Origin: Phragmites australis
Taxonomy: Eukaryota > Streptophyta > Magnoliopsida > Poales > Poaceae
DNA length: 64,000 nucleotides
Direction of reading: 5' to 3'
NCBI RefSeq assembly: GCF_958298935.1
Contig: NC_084929.1
Location: 32,553,501-32,617,500 of the forward strand
Position 1 is the stretch's first letter; every line of letters starts with the position of its first letter. Of this stretch, positions 22,397 to 33,480 are shown piece by piece. A program made the position numbers and the translations under genes. The notes under the pieces were generated by a model. That model ran no database searches, was not told where the DNA came from, and worked only from the letters and a program-made list of their open reading frames with translations.

Positions 22397-23035
22397 CAGC
22401 ATCAACATTTTCCATCACACCTTCAGACCTTCACCCAAAGTCCCATGACACAACAACCCACCATTCGAGAGTACAATATATGTTGTGGAGGCATGATTTA
22501 ACCACTTAAAATCTTTAACAGTGCCATATCGTCCCAGGCTGCATGACGAGGATGGTTCCACATCCTGTGTAGCATAATTTTTAAGAAACGTTATAATCTT
22601 GGTAAAAAAAACTATTACTCCATCTCTAACAGAAGCATGCAAACAAGTTAATGACACTAAAAACAAATCAGATCAATAATCAACACAAGACAGTGACGAG
22701 GATGGTTTCTTATCCAGCAACATGAAATCAGCAAGCAGTGACGAAGTATCGTAAGTCCTAAATACTCAGTGAGAAGCAGATATGAGGATACGCCCTTAGC
22801 CCATTACTAGCCAGCTTGTTCATACATGAAAAATTCAGTCAAAAATTGTTCTAAAAAAATGCAATTAATCAGTTGTAGCAAACCCCCCCCCCCCCCATTT
22901 CATGTATTACAACGCTAGCCTAGACCGAAATCAAGCATGCACACACACTGTTGAAACTGGAGAAAATCAGATAACCTTATGAGTGAACAGGGAAGCAGAC
23001 GAGAAGAACTAGATCTCGCTGTCTGTGCAGGCAAC

Positions 23036-24307
23036 TGTCGGTGGATAAACACCGCAAGCGGGGATCCTGAGGGACCCCTTTTGAGATTCGGCCGGGGGGC
23101 TGATTCTAGATCTACCTCGTACGTGGGGTTAATGCGACTGTATGGGACTTAGGCGGGACGGATGGTCGTTGGCTAGTAGGAGTAAATGCACAAGGGATTT
23201 AGACAAGTTCGGGCCGCACGGAGGTGTAATACCCTACTCCTGTGTGTCTGAGGTGTTATTAATGCTTTTGGAATACATTTCTCTGGATCTCTGTGTTACA
23301 AGCTGCTGCTATTCTAAGTCTTGAGCTTCCTTCTTCAAGCCAAGTCCGGTCTCTCTGAACTTGTGCGAAGGTGAGCTCCGATTGGCCTCAACCTCGCCTG
23401 AAATTCTCACTTCCCTCTCTTTCTACGAAGTGCTCCCCCCCCCCCCTTTATCCTACCGGGGGAAGGCTCGGCGTGCCCAGAATGAGGGCACAAGTTCCCG
23501 TAAACCATAAATGAAAAACAACCATCATGGGTCTACAGTTTGATGTTACAGGGGGTTGAAAATGCGTCCCTTGGGCGGTCCCGTCGGTCTTTACACCCCC
23601 CACTTTAGCAGGTGCAGGGGGGCTCACCGGCCAGCCACTGAGTATCCTCTCATGCCCGTCTGGTCAAAGTGGGTCTGACATGTTCTGACGCAGCAGGGCG
23701 ACAGGCGATACGCCCCGAGCCCATCGACGATATCTTCAAGCCGTCTTTCTCCTTGGGCCCCGCGAAGGGCATGCAATGGGACTCGTCGCATTAAATATAC
23801 CCACGCCTCCCTGCCAAGCGGTGGCAGGGACTAACGTACTCAGTACGACAGGCGTGGGGGAGAGTGGTTGGATGTGACCGGCCACGCTCCCCCTTAAATG
23901 CAGCATCGGGCCTCCCACCGATCGACATCTCATCGTGGAGTCCTTGCGGGGTCCACCGGCAAGGGGCTTCTCAGGTCCTCGGGGAACTTTGGGTACTCGA
24001 GGACCAACTGTTCTTGGCCCCGAGCACCCCCTCCCGGATCTGGCTCTTCTCGGGTCCTCGGGGAACTCTGGGTACTCGGGGACTAACTGTTCTTGGCCCT
24101 GAGCACCCCCTCCCGGACTTTGGCTCTTCTCGGGTCCTCGAGGAACTCTGGGTACTCGGGGACCAACTGTTCTTGGCCCCGAGCACCCCCTCTCGGACCA
24201 GCTTTTCTCAGGCCCTCGGGGAGATGGTCCCCGAGGGATGGCGCCATGTGGCACTGCGCTGTCCTGGCCTCGGGACTCGGGAACCCCCGAATCCCATTTC
24301 ACCGACA
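23036..24307 (-). mobile_element. solo LTR (TGTCGGTG family) inside NUP214 exon
   Basis: On the minus strand it starts TGTCGGTGAAATGGG and ends TTTATCCACCGACA, 1,272 bp. The flanks GCAAC (23031-23035) and GCAGC (24308-24312) form a 5-bp target duplication with one change. Removing the LTR and one copy restores the NUP214 reading frame, an independent check on both boundaries. A second member of the family is at 56991-58433. U3 contains GC-rich tandem repeats (23968-24235). Confidence 0.88.
23968..24235. repeat. tandem repeats in LTR U3, about 80-bp period
   Basis: Three units carry CCGAGCACCCCCTC, CGGGTCCTCG(G/A)GGAACT and GGTACTCGGGGACCAACTG-like words. Because of the base composition the block is open on both strands for 188 codons, but it has no stop only by repetition and no protein domain, so it is not a gene. 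The sister LTR has shorter units built on the same GTGCTCGGGG core. Confidence 0.75.
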
Positions 24308-24764
24308 GCAGCTAGCACGGGCTCGTCATTGGAGAGCATGAGGAGAGAGACATCGGGAGGGGCACATCTACAACGCAGCAGTCCTGTGCGCAGCTGGTGC
24401 CTACATTGCCCTTCTCTCGCACCTCCGTAGTGGCTTCAATCAACTCCTTCGTCCTCATGGCCATAAGCCCTGGAAACAGAATGAGATCGAGATGGGAATG
24501 CTGAGCAACCCCTTGTTGGGTGATTCACTGCGAGGTGATACCGTTAGGGTGCGCGAGGAAGATGGCAGCGTGGCAGTCGGAGACGGCGAGCGGGCGGGTC
24601 AGAGGGGACTAGAGGTCGAAAAGCGGGAGCAGGGAGGAGGAGGGCGGGAGGATGGGGATGGGGTCGCCGGCGAGGCAGAAGATGAAGTCGGTGGTGCCGT
24701 CCTGCTCGCCCTCGAACTCATCAGAGAGGTCCAACTCGTGCGGTGGCTTGGGGAGGGGAGACAT

Positions 24765-25913
24765 GGGGAATCGGGGTGCTCGTTTTGATGGTAACGAGAG
24801 TGAAACGTGGACGCGGGGTGGAGACGAAACGAGGAAAATCCGAGAGTGGAACGTCGAGGCGAAACGATCGTGGGCCCGTGAGTCTTAGATGAACCTGTCA
24901 CTTTGAGCCATCGGATTAGATGAAGTCATGTGAGAAGATATCTGAGCATTTTATTTTGAGGAAGTAGGATTCATGTGTGGGGTGGATAAAGGAAAGATCA
25001 TCTGTATGGAGACAGAAGGTTGTGTGGACGTAGGAAAGAGTTGAACTGGTGTATTATATAAGGGTATAGATATAGATAAGTATATCAATGGAGGTAGTTA
25101 TCTTATCTTCATTGTAAAGTTTTCGTCAAGTGCAATCATTTTGTCACTAAATATTTTTGGCGAATGCCCTATAATGATTGTCGCCCATTCAAGAAATGAC
25201 AACAAGAATTGCATATCTAGTAGTTTTTGTCCAAACAAGTAAAAAGGGAAATAAATTGCTAATATGTAAAAGAAATAACAGTGGCCACTTACATTCGTTG
25301 CAGTCATTCTTCTAATCTTTTGATTGGCTAAGGCGCACTCAGCTTTGGAATCGTTAAGTCTTTTCTGGTAGAGTCGTTCGGCGTCATTCTCATCACCAAT
25401 TGGATTCCGGAAACAAAAGCAGGCAGCTGGATGTACTGAACGTACATGCATCTATTATAGGCCATAGTTCTTTTGTTTTCGGAAAAGGTGACCAAGGCCA
25501 ACGCCAATGTCATTTGCAAATATTTCTAGCTAATTTTGCAGGATCAAATTGCCCTTCAAAAAATCTGCTCAGCTTATTCTGTTGGTGCTTCCTTTTATTC
25601 CGGCGATCATTCATATGGTTGTGTTGTGTGAGATCTTTGTGCATCTTTGCACTTCTTATTAATACGTCGATACGCAAAGCTTTTGTGTGTTTGGAAAGAA
25701 CAAGGTTTCGATCCATTGCCAAAAATAGCGAATGGTCTGTTTTATTTACTCTTAGATCATAAGAGTGCAAGCTGTGTATACTCACAAAGAGAGCTTTTTA
25801 TTGGAAAAGGAAAGTTTTATTAACTCCTATGGTCACATCAAGTTGATACAATCGCATAAAAGTTTATCCCATTTTACATGAATGCATGCAACCATACAAA
25901 ATGACCAAAGAAA
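24765..25913. other. unassigned region with an exon-like block
   Basis: 24,765-25,090 lies just upstream of the NUP214-like start and could hold its old promoter; no clear TATA box is placed. On the minus strand about 25,440-25,293 reads NPIGDENDAERLYQKRLND and ECALANQKIRRMTATN, then AAT/GTAAGT, a perfect plant donor. This is an exon-like, coiled-coil-prone segment I cannot identify. Upstream, 25,640-25,510 minus reads RNKRKHQQNKLSRFF, perhaps the same gene. Confidence 0.4.
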
Positions 25914-27057
25914 CACTACAACAAATATCACCTTTTATGACGAAAACCCTCATGACCAAAGGTTCAAATGTCATGTATAATGAATATTCAGTGACGAATT
26001 TGATAATTTCGTCTTAAAGCTTCTGTAGGGCAGGTCGGGCAGTTGTTTTTTGACATGGATGCTTTTTCATCATAAAAGTTAGAACAATCCATTATGATTA
26101 TACATTCTTATCATTGAAGATCAAACTATTTGTGATGATCCAAACACACTACTGCAGAAATCCTCATTAGTGTTGGTTCAAAATCGTCATCAGTGATGAA
26201 TTTTGAACCGACACTGATGAATCGACACTGATGATCACTGAACATCAGTGCTGGGTTTAGAACCGACACTGAAATCACTATCATACCGGTTCGTGGATTC
26301 AACCGGCACTATAAGTGTTTATCAGTGTCGGTTGGTAAAAACCAACCGACACTGATAGGTGTTTTCCGCCCTTTTCAAAACCTAATTATATGCACAGAAT
26401 GACATCAAATTATATTACATCATTAGAAATAGCAGCACAAAGCTACAGACAAGGGAAATTAAGCACCCACAGCTAACTTACCCTACTCCCTCAATATTTT
26501 ATTACTAGGTATAATCTCAAACCTTCCTAACACATCAGAACTAGAATAGCAAGCTCGAAAGATATTCATCTCTTAAAATGACTCAGTATAATTGTCACAT
26601 AATCCTTATCATTCTATCGAGAAACCATGTGGACGAAATCACACAGATACAATGGAGTTCAATCAAATGACATAACTACTCAGGACAATTGAACTTAAAA
26701 AATCAGTCTCTTAAGAAACTGATTCCATGAATTTCAGTTCAGTTCACACATATGACAAATTTCATGAATTTTTTTGGCAATACAAATGAAATTTAACAAT
26801 TCTACAAAAAAATCACAAAAATGCCATTGTATCTTGTGAACCTATGGTAAAATTTTCAGTGCCGAAGCACACATCCATGAGCACAAAAATACAAATGAAA
26901 AACTTAATTCGATTGCCACCATGCGACTGTGGCGCACACATCCATTTTACAATACCTCTAATTTGCCCTAAACCCACATACATGAGCATCCTCCATCCAT
27001 CATCCATGAGCATCAAAATCTTTCAAATTTGCACGCAATTTGACCTAAATCTAACAT

Positions 27058-27180
27058 ACCAGCAGTCGGGGAGGAGGCGGCGGCTGGGGAGGAGGCGGCG
27101 CTTGGGGAGGAGGCGGCCCATCGGAGAGGAGGTGGCGCTCGGTGAGGAGGCAGTGCTCGGGGAGGATGCAGCGTCATGGT
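27058..27180. repeat. GGAGGCGGC minisatellite in inner CACTA
   Basis: About seven imperfect 15-bp units of GGGGAGGAGGCGGCG type. On the minus strand they follow a possible Met and would give a Pro/Ser/Ala-rich repeat peptide. Coding use is unproven. Confidence 0.6.
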
Positions 27181-28032
27181 GAATGGAGCAAAGGCTAAGT
27201 GTTGGATATATAGTAAGAGTATTAGTGTCGGTTCTATTTGATAACATGCATTGATACTCGTATCAGTGCTGGTTCTAGGTAGCATCCAACACTGATATAT
27301 GTATTAGTGCCGATTCTATGTACCAATCGACACTGTTATGTGGAGTATCAGTACCAGTTGCTATTTAGAAACGGCGCTGATAAGTATTTTTCACTGAAAA
27401 TATTCTTCTATTGTTAAATTCGCCTGAAAACTTGAAAAAATCACAGAAAAATGCAATATAAATTCTATAAAATCATTTTAACTACTTTTATATTGAAAAC
27501 TAATTCTACAGAATTTTAAATAAATGTTTTAGCCCTTTTAAATTTTAGTTTTAAATCAAAAAATAGTTTTCATCGTTTTTAGCCGTTTAAAATTCGTTTA
27601 GCCGTAGTTTTCACGTCGTGGCTCCGATTTGGGAGGTTCTTGTGCCTAAATCTTTTTAAAATCGTGCACTAGCTAGCCTTAGCATTTGTGTGTTCTGGGT
27701 ATATGATCCGGTACAATTGCATATTCTTACTCCATACATGCCCTCGATATAAATTAAAGCATATTATTACTCCATACATGCCCTCGATATAAACTAAAGC
27801 ATATTCTTACATCATCCATACATGTCCTCGATACAAATTAAAATTTATCCTAAATTTATACAAATTTCACCAAATACATGAAAGCTGCTTTCATTAAACG
27901 ATTAAAGCTTCGTTATGGTCGCGACTTATGTAGGTAGCTTCCCCAGTGTCTTCAATGAGAGGAAGTTTGACATTCTCTCCAAAAGGAGATAGGTCATCGA
28001 ATTTGTCGCAATCTTGTTCGTCGACAATATCC

Positions 28033-28989
28033 TCAACACCAACAATCTTTTTTTTTAAGAACCACGTGATGCTCCTCCTTATTAGATGGGTTCGGGTCCT
28101 TTACATAAAAGACTTGTGAAGTATCCTTGGCAAGTACGAATGGTTGTTCTCTGTATCCAATGAGTTTGAGGTCCACGGTAGTCATACCGTACTTATCGAC
28201 CTTGACTCCCCCTGGGAGTCTGACCCATTGACACCGAAACAGAGGGACCATCAACTTGCCATATTCAAGCTCTCAAATCTCCTCTATGAATCCATAGTAT
28301 GTCTCCCTATTGCCAGCACGATCGTAAGCATCAATACAGACACTGCTATTTTGATTAGTGCTCTTGTTATTTTGTGCTCTCGTATAAAACGTATAGCCGT
28401 TAATCTCGTATGTTTGGAATGTGCGAATCATAGTTGACAGGCCATTAGCCAGCAGTTCTAACAGAGCATCGTCAGTATCCTTACCCATCATGTGTTGACG
28501 TAACCAATTACTGAAATTATCTTTGTTTTCTCTTGTGATCCAATCCTCTGACTTTGTTGGATTTATGGAGCGTAGCATGCTCACGTGCATATTGACATAC
28601 AGACCCACTACAAGTGATTGTTGTAGAACTATGATGTGTGCTTGAGTGAATGAAACACGATTTTTGATATGGATTGAAGTATGACCTATCATCCCTTTCC
28701 CCTTTAGCCTCCCCTCATAGCGAGATATAGGCATACCAATCGCGTTCAGTTTCATGTAGTCAATGCAAAACTCAATAACCTTCTCCGTACTCCACCCTTG
28801 GGCAATGCAACCTTTTGAGCGACCTCGGTTACAAACATATTTCTTTAGAACCCCCATGAACCTTTCGAAAGGATACATCTGATGCAGAAATACGGGGCCA
28901 AAGCTGTTAACCTCACCCACAATGTGAACAATTAGATGGGGCATTATATCAAAAAATGTTAGAGGAAAAATAGTCTCAAGTAGTGGCAA
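28033..28989 (-). pseudogene. CACTA transposase C-terminal part (DUF4218, DUF4216)
   Basis: The first 130 residues read LETIFPLTFFDIMPHLIVHI and MYPFERFMGVLKKYVCNRGR, the DUF4218 region of En/Spm-type transposases. Later NGYTFYTRAQNNKSTNQNSS and YYGFIEEI lead, through an in-frame TGA at about 28273 (Trp in relatives), into ELEYGKLMVPLFRCQWV, KYGMTTVDLKLIGYREQPFV and DTSQVFYVKDP, which is DUF4216. Both domains are in one frame, so a single stop breaks them. The catalytic N-terminal domain (transposase_21 type) is absent. The protein would normally cut the element at its CACTA ends. It cannot be active here. Confidence 0.88.
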
Positions 28990-29834
28990 ATTTGCAATTA
29001 TCCCTAGATTTTAATGTACGCACCCACATATATTTACATTTGACCTTAATCTACTCCTTAAATCATCTACAATGACAAAATTGCAATCTTTCTCTAATTT
29101 GTATCGATTTTGGATCCCTTGCTCATTCCAAAATTCAACACAAAGGAATAGCCACCTACATTCAAATCTAAAGCAATCTAGAAACTAAATCCAACTAACA
29201 ATCAAATGTGCATCATCTCTATACATCTAACAATGACAAAGTTACAATTTTTTCCTAAATTAGATCCTAATTATATTTCTAAATCCATAACCATAGAACA
29301 AGCACCAACCATCAACCCCAGAGCAATCTACCAAAAAAAATCTATCTAAAAAAGAAATATAGATCATCTTACTAACCTTAGAGCACTTGACTCTACCAAA
29401 TTTTGAATCCTCCAACCGTAAAGACGACAAAAATAGTGGCCGACGCTGTTCTGGGTGGGCTTTTATACTGTGCAACTATCAGTGTCGGTTGGTATATGAA
29501 ACTAACACTGATAGTCACTATCGGTGCCAGTTTGTGGATGGAACCGGCACTGATGTATCAATACTGGTTCTTAGCGCCTGAGTCGTGGTTCACGCGCAGG
29601 AGTTTAAGAACCGGTACTAATACGTCAATAGTAGCGATTATGCCTGAACTGACACTGATGGGGGCGCTACCTATATGGTGTTCTATAGTAGTGACATAAT
29701 TTATCATCGAAAATTCTTTGCTAATTAATGGGCTAGCCCATATTAATATGTTTAGTATTAATCGGCCACATATTGTGTTTGGATCACTAAAACAAAAGAG
29801 GTAAATTCTTGGTAAATGAATCGGCCATCCCATA

Positions 29835-30638
29835 TTGCGCCAATGCAGCAGTGCTGCTGCCGTCGGTGCCACTGTTGCTACCTATGCTGCACTACAGTCG
29901 CACATCCAAAAAACGCTCCATGCCACGCCACGAGCTGAAATTTTTTCTAAGTCCCGCACGTGGGTCTCCAAAAAGGCAAAACCTATGCCCTCTCTCTCAC
30001 ACACCCCGCCGCCCCCTGGTTCCTCACCCGTCACCCCCAATCTCGCCTCACTGACATCCCCCACCTCCTTCTCAACTCAATCTCACAGCGCGATCCATCT
30101 ACCCCAACCTCCACCTCCTCGCTTCGTTGCGCGCCCACAACCACCATCTTTGCCAATGCATCACCACCATCTCCTTTGTCGCCGCAGGTGGACACCGCCA
30201 TGTGCCACCGTAGGAGACCACGGTGCAGGGGCCACCATGTCCACCTCCTTCTCTGGCCATCTTCAAACGTACTCATTGCCTCCGCCTCTTGCAATGGTCT
30301 TCTTGGTTGGATACACATGTACCTCCTCCTCATGCTACCTCTCCCCCTGGATCTGCAACCATCTCCTCCCCCGGCCACGTCCGAGAGCGGATCCATGGCC
30401 GACACCTCCCGCAGACTCCTACATGCATAGATCCACGTGCATCTCCATTTTCGTCACAAATCCGCCACTAGCTCCTCACCGACGTACAACTCTGTGGCCT
30501 CGCCTGCTCCAGCATCAAGCACAACAATGTCCGTGTGAGCTCCATGTAAGAAAGGCTACCGCCCCTCCTCCCTGCTCTTCTAGATATTTTGCAATCATTG
30601 ATTACATGGTTCGTCATTCGGATGAACAAAACAGGTAG
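29835..30638 (+). other. GC-rich open block in outer CACTA
   Basis: This stretch is open for 267 codons on the plus strand and is sharply GC-richer than the AT-rich DNA on both sides. The predicted peptide is Pro/Ser/His-rich with no domain I recognise, and overlapping frames are open as well, which is typical of GC-rich grass 5' exons and leaders. It could be the first exon or promoter of a captured host gene. I do not call a gene. Confidence 0.3.
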
Positions 30639-32102
30639 TCACCTTGACGATATGATTCCTTCCAGTCAGTTCATTGTTGACGGCAAATGTTGCCTGATGT
30701 TTTATTGGTCATTTCCTAGCCTTATGGAGAAGTGAACAATTGATTCCTGCAGCAATAGGTAGTCTTCTCATATTAGCTTTAGATCTGTGTGGCATATAAC
30801 ATTTTTCTTTCTGTGATTTTTTTATTTTTTATTATATAATCAGTAGGGGACGATCCTACTGTTTCTAAAAAAACACTTCTCTTTCTGTTATTTTGGAGCA
30901 AGGAAGTGGATATCATGATAATTAAAATGAATGTCTAATGTGTACAGTAGCTTTTTTTTTTGTATGATGCCTTTATTTCGTTGCAGCAAAGATCTTGAAC
31001 TGAAACCATGAACCCTAACTTCCTCTGTTATCATAAATCTCAGCCTATACACATTCACTAGTAGAACTGAGCTAGTTAAATTATTAATGTGTGTTACCCG
31101 AGATTTATCTGGACATAAGGTATCATATATCTCATTATGTAAATGTGCATCCTCTACGGCTGGTCTAGTTGAAGGTGAAATTTGTGGGAGTATATGCTTG
31201 ACAATTTGTCAAACCAAGTGTTGTGTTATCAAAGAACCCTTACTAGTTGTTTCTTGCGGTGCTTCCAGTGTATGTTTCAAGGTAACTATTCAGTAGGGGT
31301 GTTAATTCAGGTATTTCCTTATGCATACGTCTTCGGAACATGAAATGCAAAATACCATGTATGAGATATACTATTTTCTTCCTATTGTTGCTAGTACATG
31401 TTCTCAAGTTTTTCTGATGCTAATGCTCAATTCTAAAACTCCGACATAGGTGCCAGACCACTTGATCGAAGTTTGACAACTGAAGATCATTGGATTATTG
31501 AAGCCAAGTTTATTTATTTGAGAAAAAAGATTGAAGCCAAATCAGGAGTGGTAGTAGATAAGAAATGAGGGTAAGTTTTTTTTAGTTTTTGACAAGATAT
31601 GTTATAAATTGTTAAGGGTATTTTTTTTTAGCAGATAGGCAATACGTGTGATTCATTTGTCAAAGACTAATCCTACCGTTATGACTGATTGTGTCATGAC
31701 AATATGCATGCAACATTTTTTTTTTTTGAATAGAAACAATGATGTATTTGGAGAATTTAACATCAAGCCTGCATATGGGCTATTGTTTTGTATGCTTTCT
31801 ATTGTTTATTTACGACTATCTGTGGCGACCACCATGAAAGTAATTTGAGATTGTCATAGAATGTCTTCATATATGACGAACCAATATCGTCACATATTAG
31901 CTGCTCGCCCCTGCCCGGTCGGGCAGCCTTGCCCTGAACTTTGTGACAATATGCATTTTTTCATCATGGAATACATAATGTGACGTAGCTTTTGTGACTA
32001 ACGGCATGACACCATAATTATGGCAAAGAAACTCTTATATGACAAAAATTGAACTTTTTTGATATTTATGCTTTGTCATGCAATGTCAGAATTGTTGTAG
32101 TA

Positions 32103-33480
32103 AAAGAGACAAAACAGCATATCAAAAGGAAACAGATCTCCAATATATGGATTATGGTGAGGAGCTTCGTGCGAAGATTAGACTGAGGTTGTAGCTAGCA
32201 TCAATTATATTTCCCACTGACTGTTCTGAAACTGGTTAATGATGATGGGCTCGAATAGCTCTCCATTAACTTTCATTGTCAGTTCCGTGCTGACAGTGCC
32301 TTGACGACATGATTAAACTAGCATCTGTATGCATATCGAAGAGATGGCACAAGTGGAGCTGCAGATCTTTGGGGTCAAGCCTGGCAGGCGGGCATTTGAC
32401 TAGCCATTGTAGCAGCATTTCTCCCGTGAGGCAAATCTCGGGGAGAGATACATATGTCGGGCTGAAATCCCGGAAAGGGCAGACCCAACAACCGATCCAT
32501 CACCTCACGAGATGCCAGTGTGGGTGCAAAGGATTCGATCATGCATGTAATAAAGCCTGGCCTGCAGGCCCGTAGCCTCGCATATGTATATATATATATA
32601 TTTACCCTAGGCATGGTGAGGTGGTGAAAAAAGTCGAGTGAAATCTTTGCTTCTTTTCGGTGAAGATTCATGAACAGTGCACCCTTTTTGAAGGGCAATT
32701 TGATCTCTTCGCCTACTGGCTCCTTTTGGTGACATATGTACACTGCCTCTCGCTGTTGTTCAGGTAATTATTCTCTCGTGTGTCGTCGGAAAAAAAATAA
32801 TATCCTGTCGCGTGTGCATATGAACAACGTATTTGTTTACTGTCAGGTTAGAACTACGTACGTGGAAAGCAATGTTGCATACATCCAACTGACTCAGTGG
32901 TTTTGTCCAAAGTTTATCACAAGCATGCAGTAGATATTCAGTTTAAGTCAGTTTCTCGGCCCCTAGTTTATAGCTTGTTCCACGTACTCCGCTTTCATGC
33001 ACTATTAGTAGTACAAGAAATCTGTTGTGCTGAGATGTCAATTGCTCACTACAAGTCTACAATAACATATTGTCGTTCAGGTAGTTGATTTCCATATTCA
33101 CGTGGTTTATGAAGCTGTTTTCATTCTATCCAACGTTCAGCTATGAGATGATAAAGAACAAGGCCGGAACGGTTTTCATTTTCTAAAAATATGCTTCACC
33201 TAGAGCAAGCTACCAGTACAGCTCTCTATCAGCAAACATGTTTTAAATAGCAAGAAAGCTAAGCCACCACTATACCGTTGATCGATGCCTGTAGTATTAC
33301 TTGACCCCTATGCGTTGAATTATTTGATTATATTGCAGTCATGAATTCGTTGCTTGCATTCTTGGAGATCGAGTATATAATTTTAGTTAACGAGTCTAGT
33401 GATCTATAGATCCTGCATGTCACGTTGACAATTATTAGAGAGAGCTCTCCTTTTCTTAGGGCAAAAACAAGTGCTTTAAA
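32103..33480. other. intergenic with an unidentified minus-strand open stretch
   Basis: On the minus strand 32499-32266 is open for 77 codons without Met and includes LPEICLTGEMLLQWLVKCPP and HLCHLFDMHTDASLIMS. It reads like protein but matches no family I know. A TA microsatellite lies at 32586-32600. No other coding signal is seen. Confidence 0.3.

Larger units (their letters stand above)
22397..24764 (-). pseudogene. NUP214: NUP214-like nucleoporin gene, exons 1-3, decayed
   Basis: Exon 1 (24764-24542) starts MSPLPKPPHELDLSDEFEGE and continues with TTDFIFCLAGDPIPI and RPLAVSDCHAAIFLAHPN. Exon 2 (24469-24308, resuming at 23030-22976) reads GLMAMRTKELIEATTEVREK, VVDVPL, SLLMLSNDEPVLAA and FFSSASLFTHK. 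Exon 3 (22564-22397) reads GRYGTVKDFKWLNHAS, YIVLSNGGLLCHGTLGEG and VMENVDA. The order and wording match the N-terminal beta-propeller of plant NUP214, the cytoplasmic-side pore protein used in mRNA export. Introns have GT-AG ends and keep phase. Defects: TAG at codon 52, TAG after EI in exon 2 (both probably CAG before), one-base losses near 24355 and near the end of exon 3, a 1.27-kb solo LTR inside exon 2, and no later exons found. It is a dead, truncated copy. The remaining propeller and repeat regions may have been deleted. Confidence 0.82.
26147..29693 (-). mobile_element. inner CACTA transposon, TSD ACA, with transposase remains
   Basis: It starts CACTACTGCAGAAATCC at 26147 and ends in TATAGTAGTG at 29693 (reverse complement CACTACTATAGAAC). 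Flanks are ACA (26144-26146) and ACA (29694-29696). Subterminal repeats are variants of ATCAGTG(T/C)CGGTT and AACCGACACTGAT at 26165-26370 and 29475-29690, with a further set inside at 27225-27390. The transposase lies on the minus strand (28989-28033). Length is 3,547 bp, short for an autonomous CACTA, so the N-terminal transposase exons are deleted. It interrupts the outer CACTA and is therefore younger. Confidence 0.9.
25914..32102. mobile_element. outer CACTA transposon, TSD AAA
   Basis: The left end is CACTACAACAAATATCACC at 25914; the right end, reverse complemented, reads TACTACAACAATTCTGAC (last base mutated from CACTA). The flanks are AAA (25911-25913) and AAA (32103-32105), the 3-bp duplication of this superfamily. 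Subterminal regions carry repeated TCATGAC/GTCATRAT words and an inverted GGGCAGG-TCGGGCAG block near both ends (26030 and 31915). The element's own sequence is 25914-26146 plus 29697-32102; a second CACTA occupies the rest. No transposase of its own is readable. A GC-rich open block lies at 29835-30638. Confidence 0.85.

Noticed and set aside
23736..24430. Two overlapping 188-codon open frames on opposite strands
   Set aside because: They lie over the tandem repeats of a solo LTR, and the peptides only repeat the GC-rich unit. No domain or start context.
29835..30638. A 267-codon plus-strand frame as a gene
   Set aside because: Overlapping frames are open on both strands because of GC content, the peptide has no domain, and it lies inside a CACTA. 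Kept only as an unassigned block.
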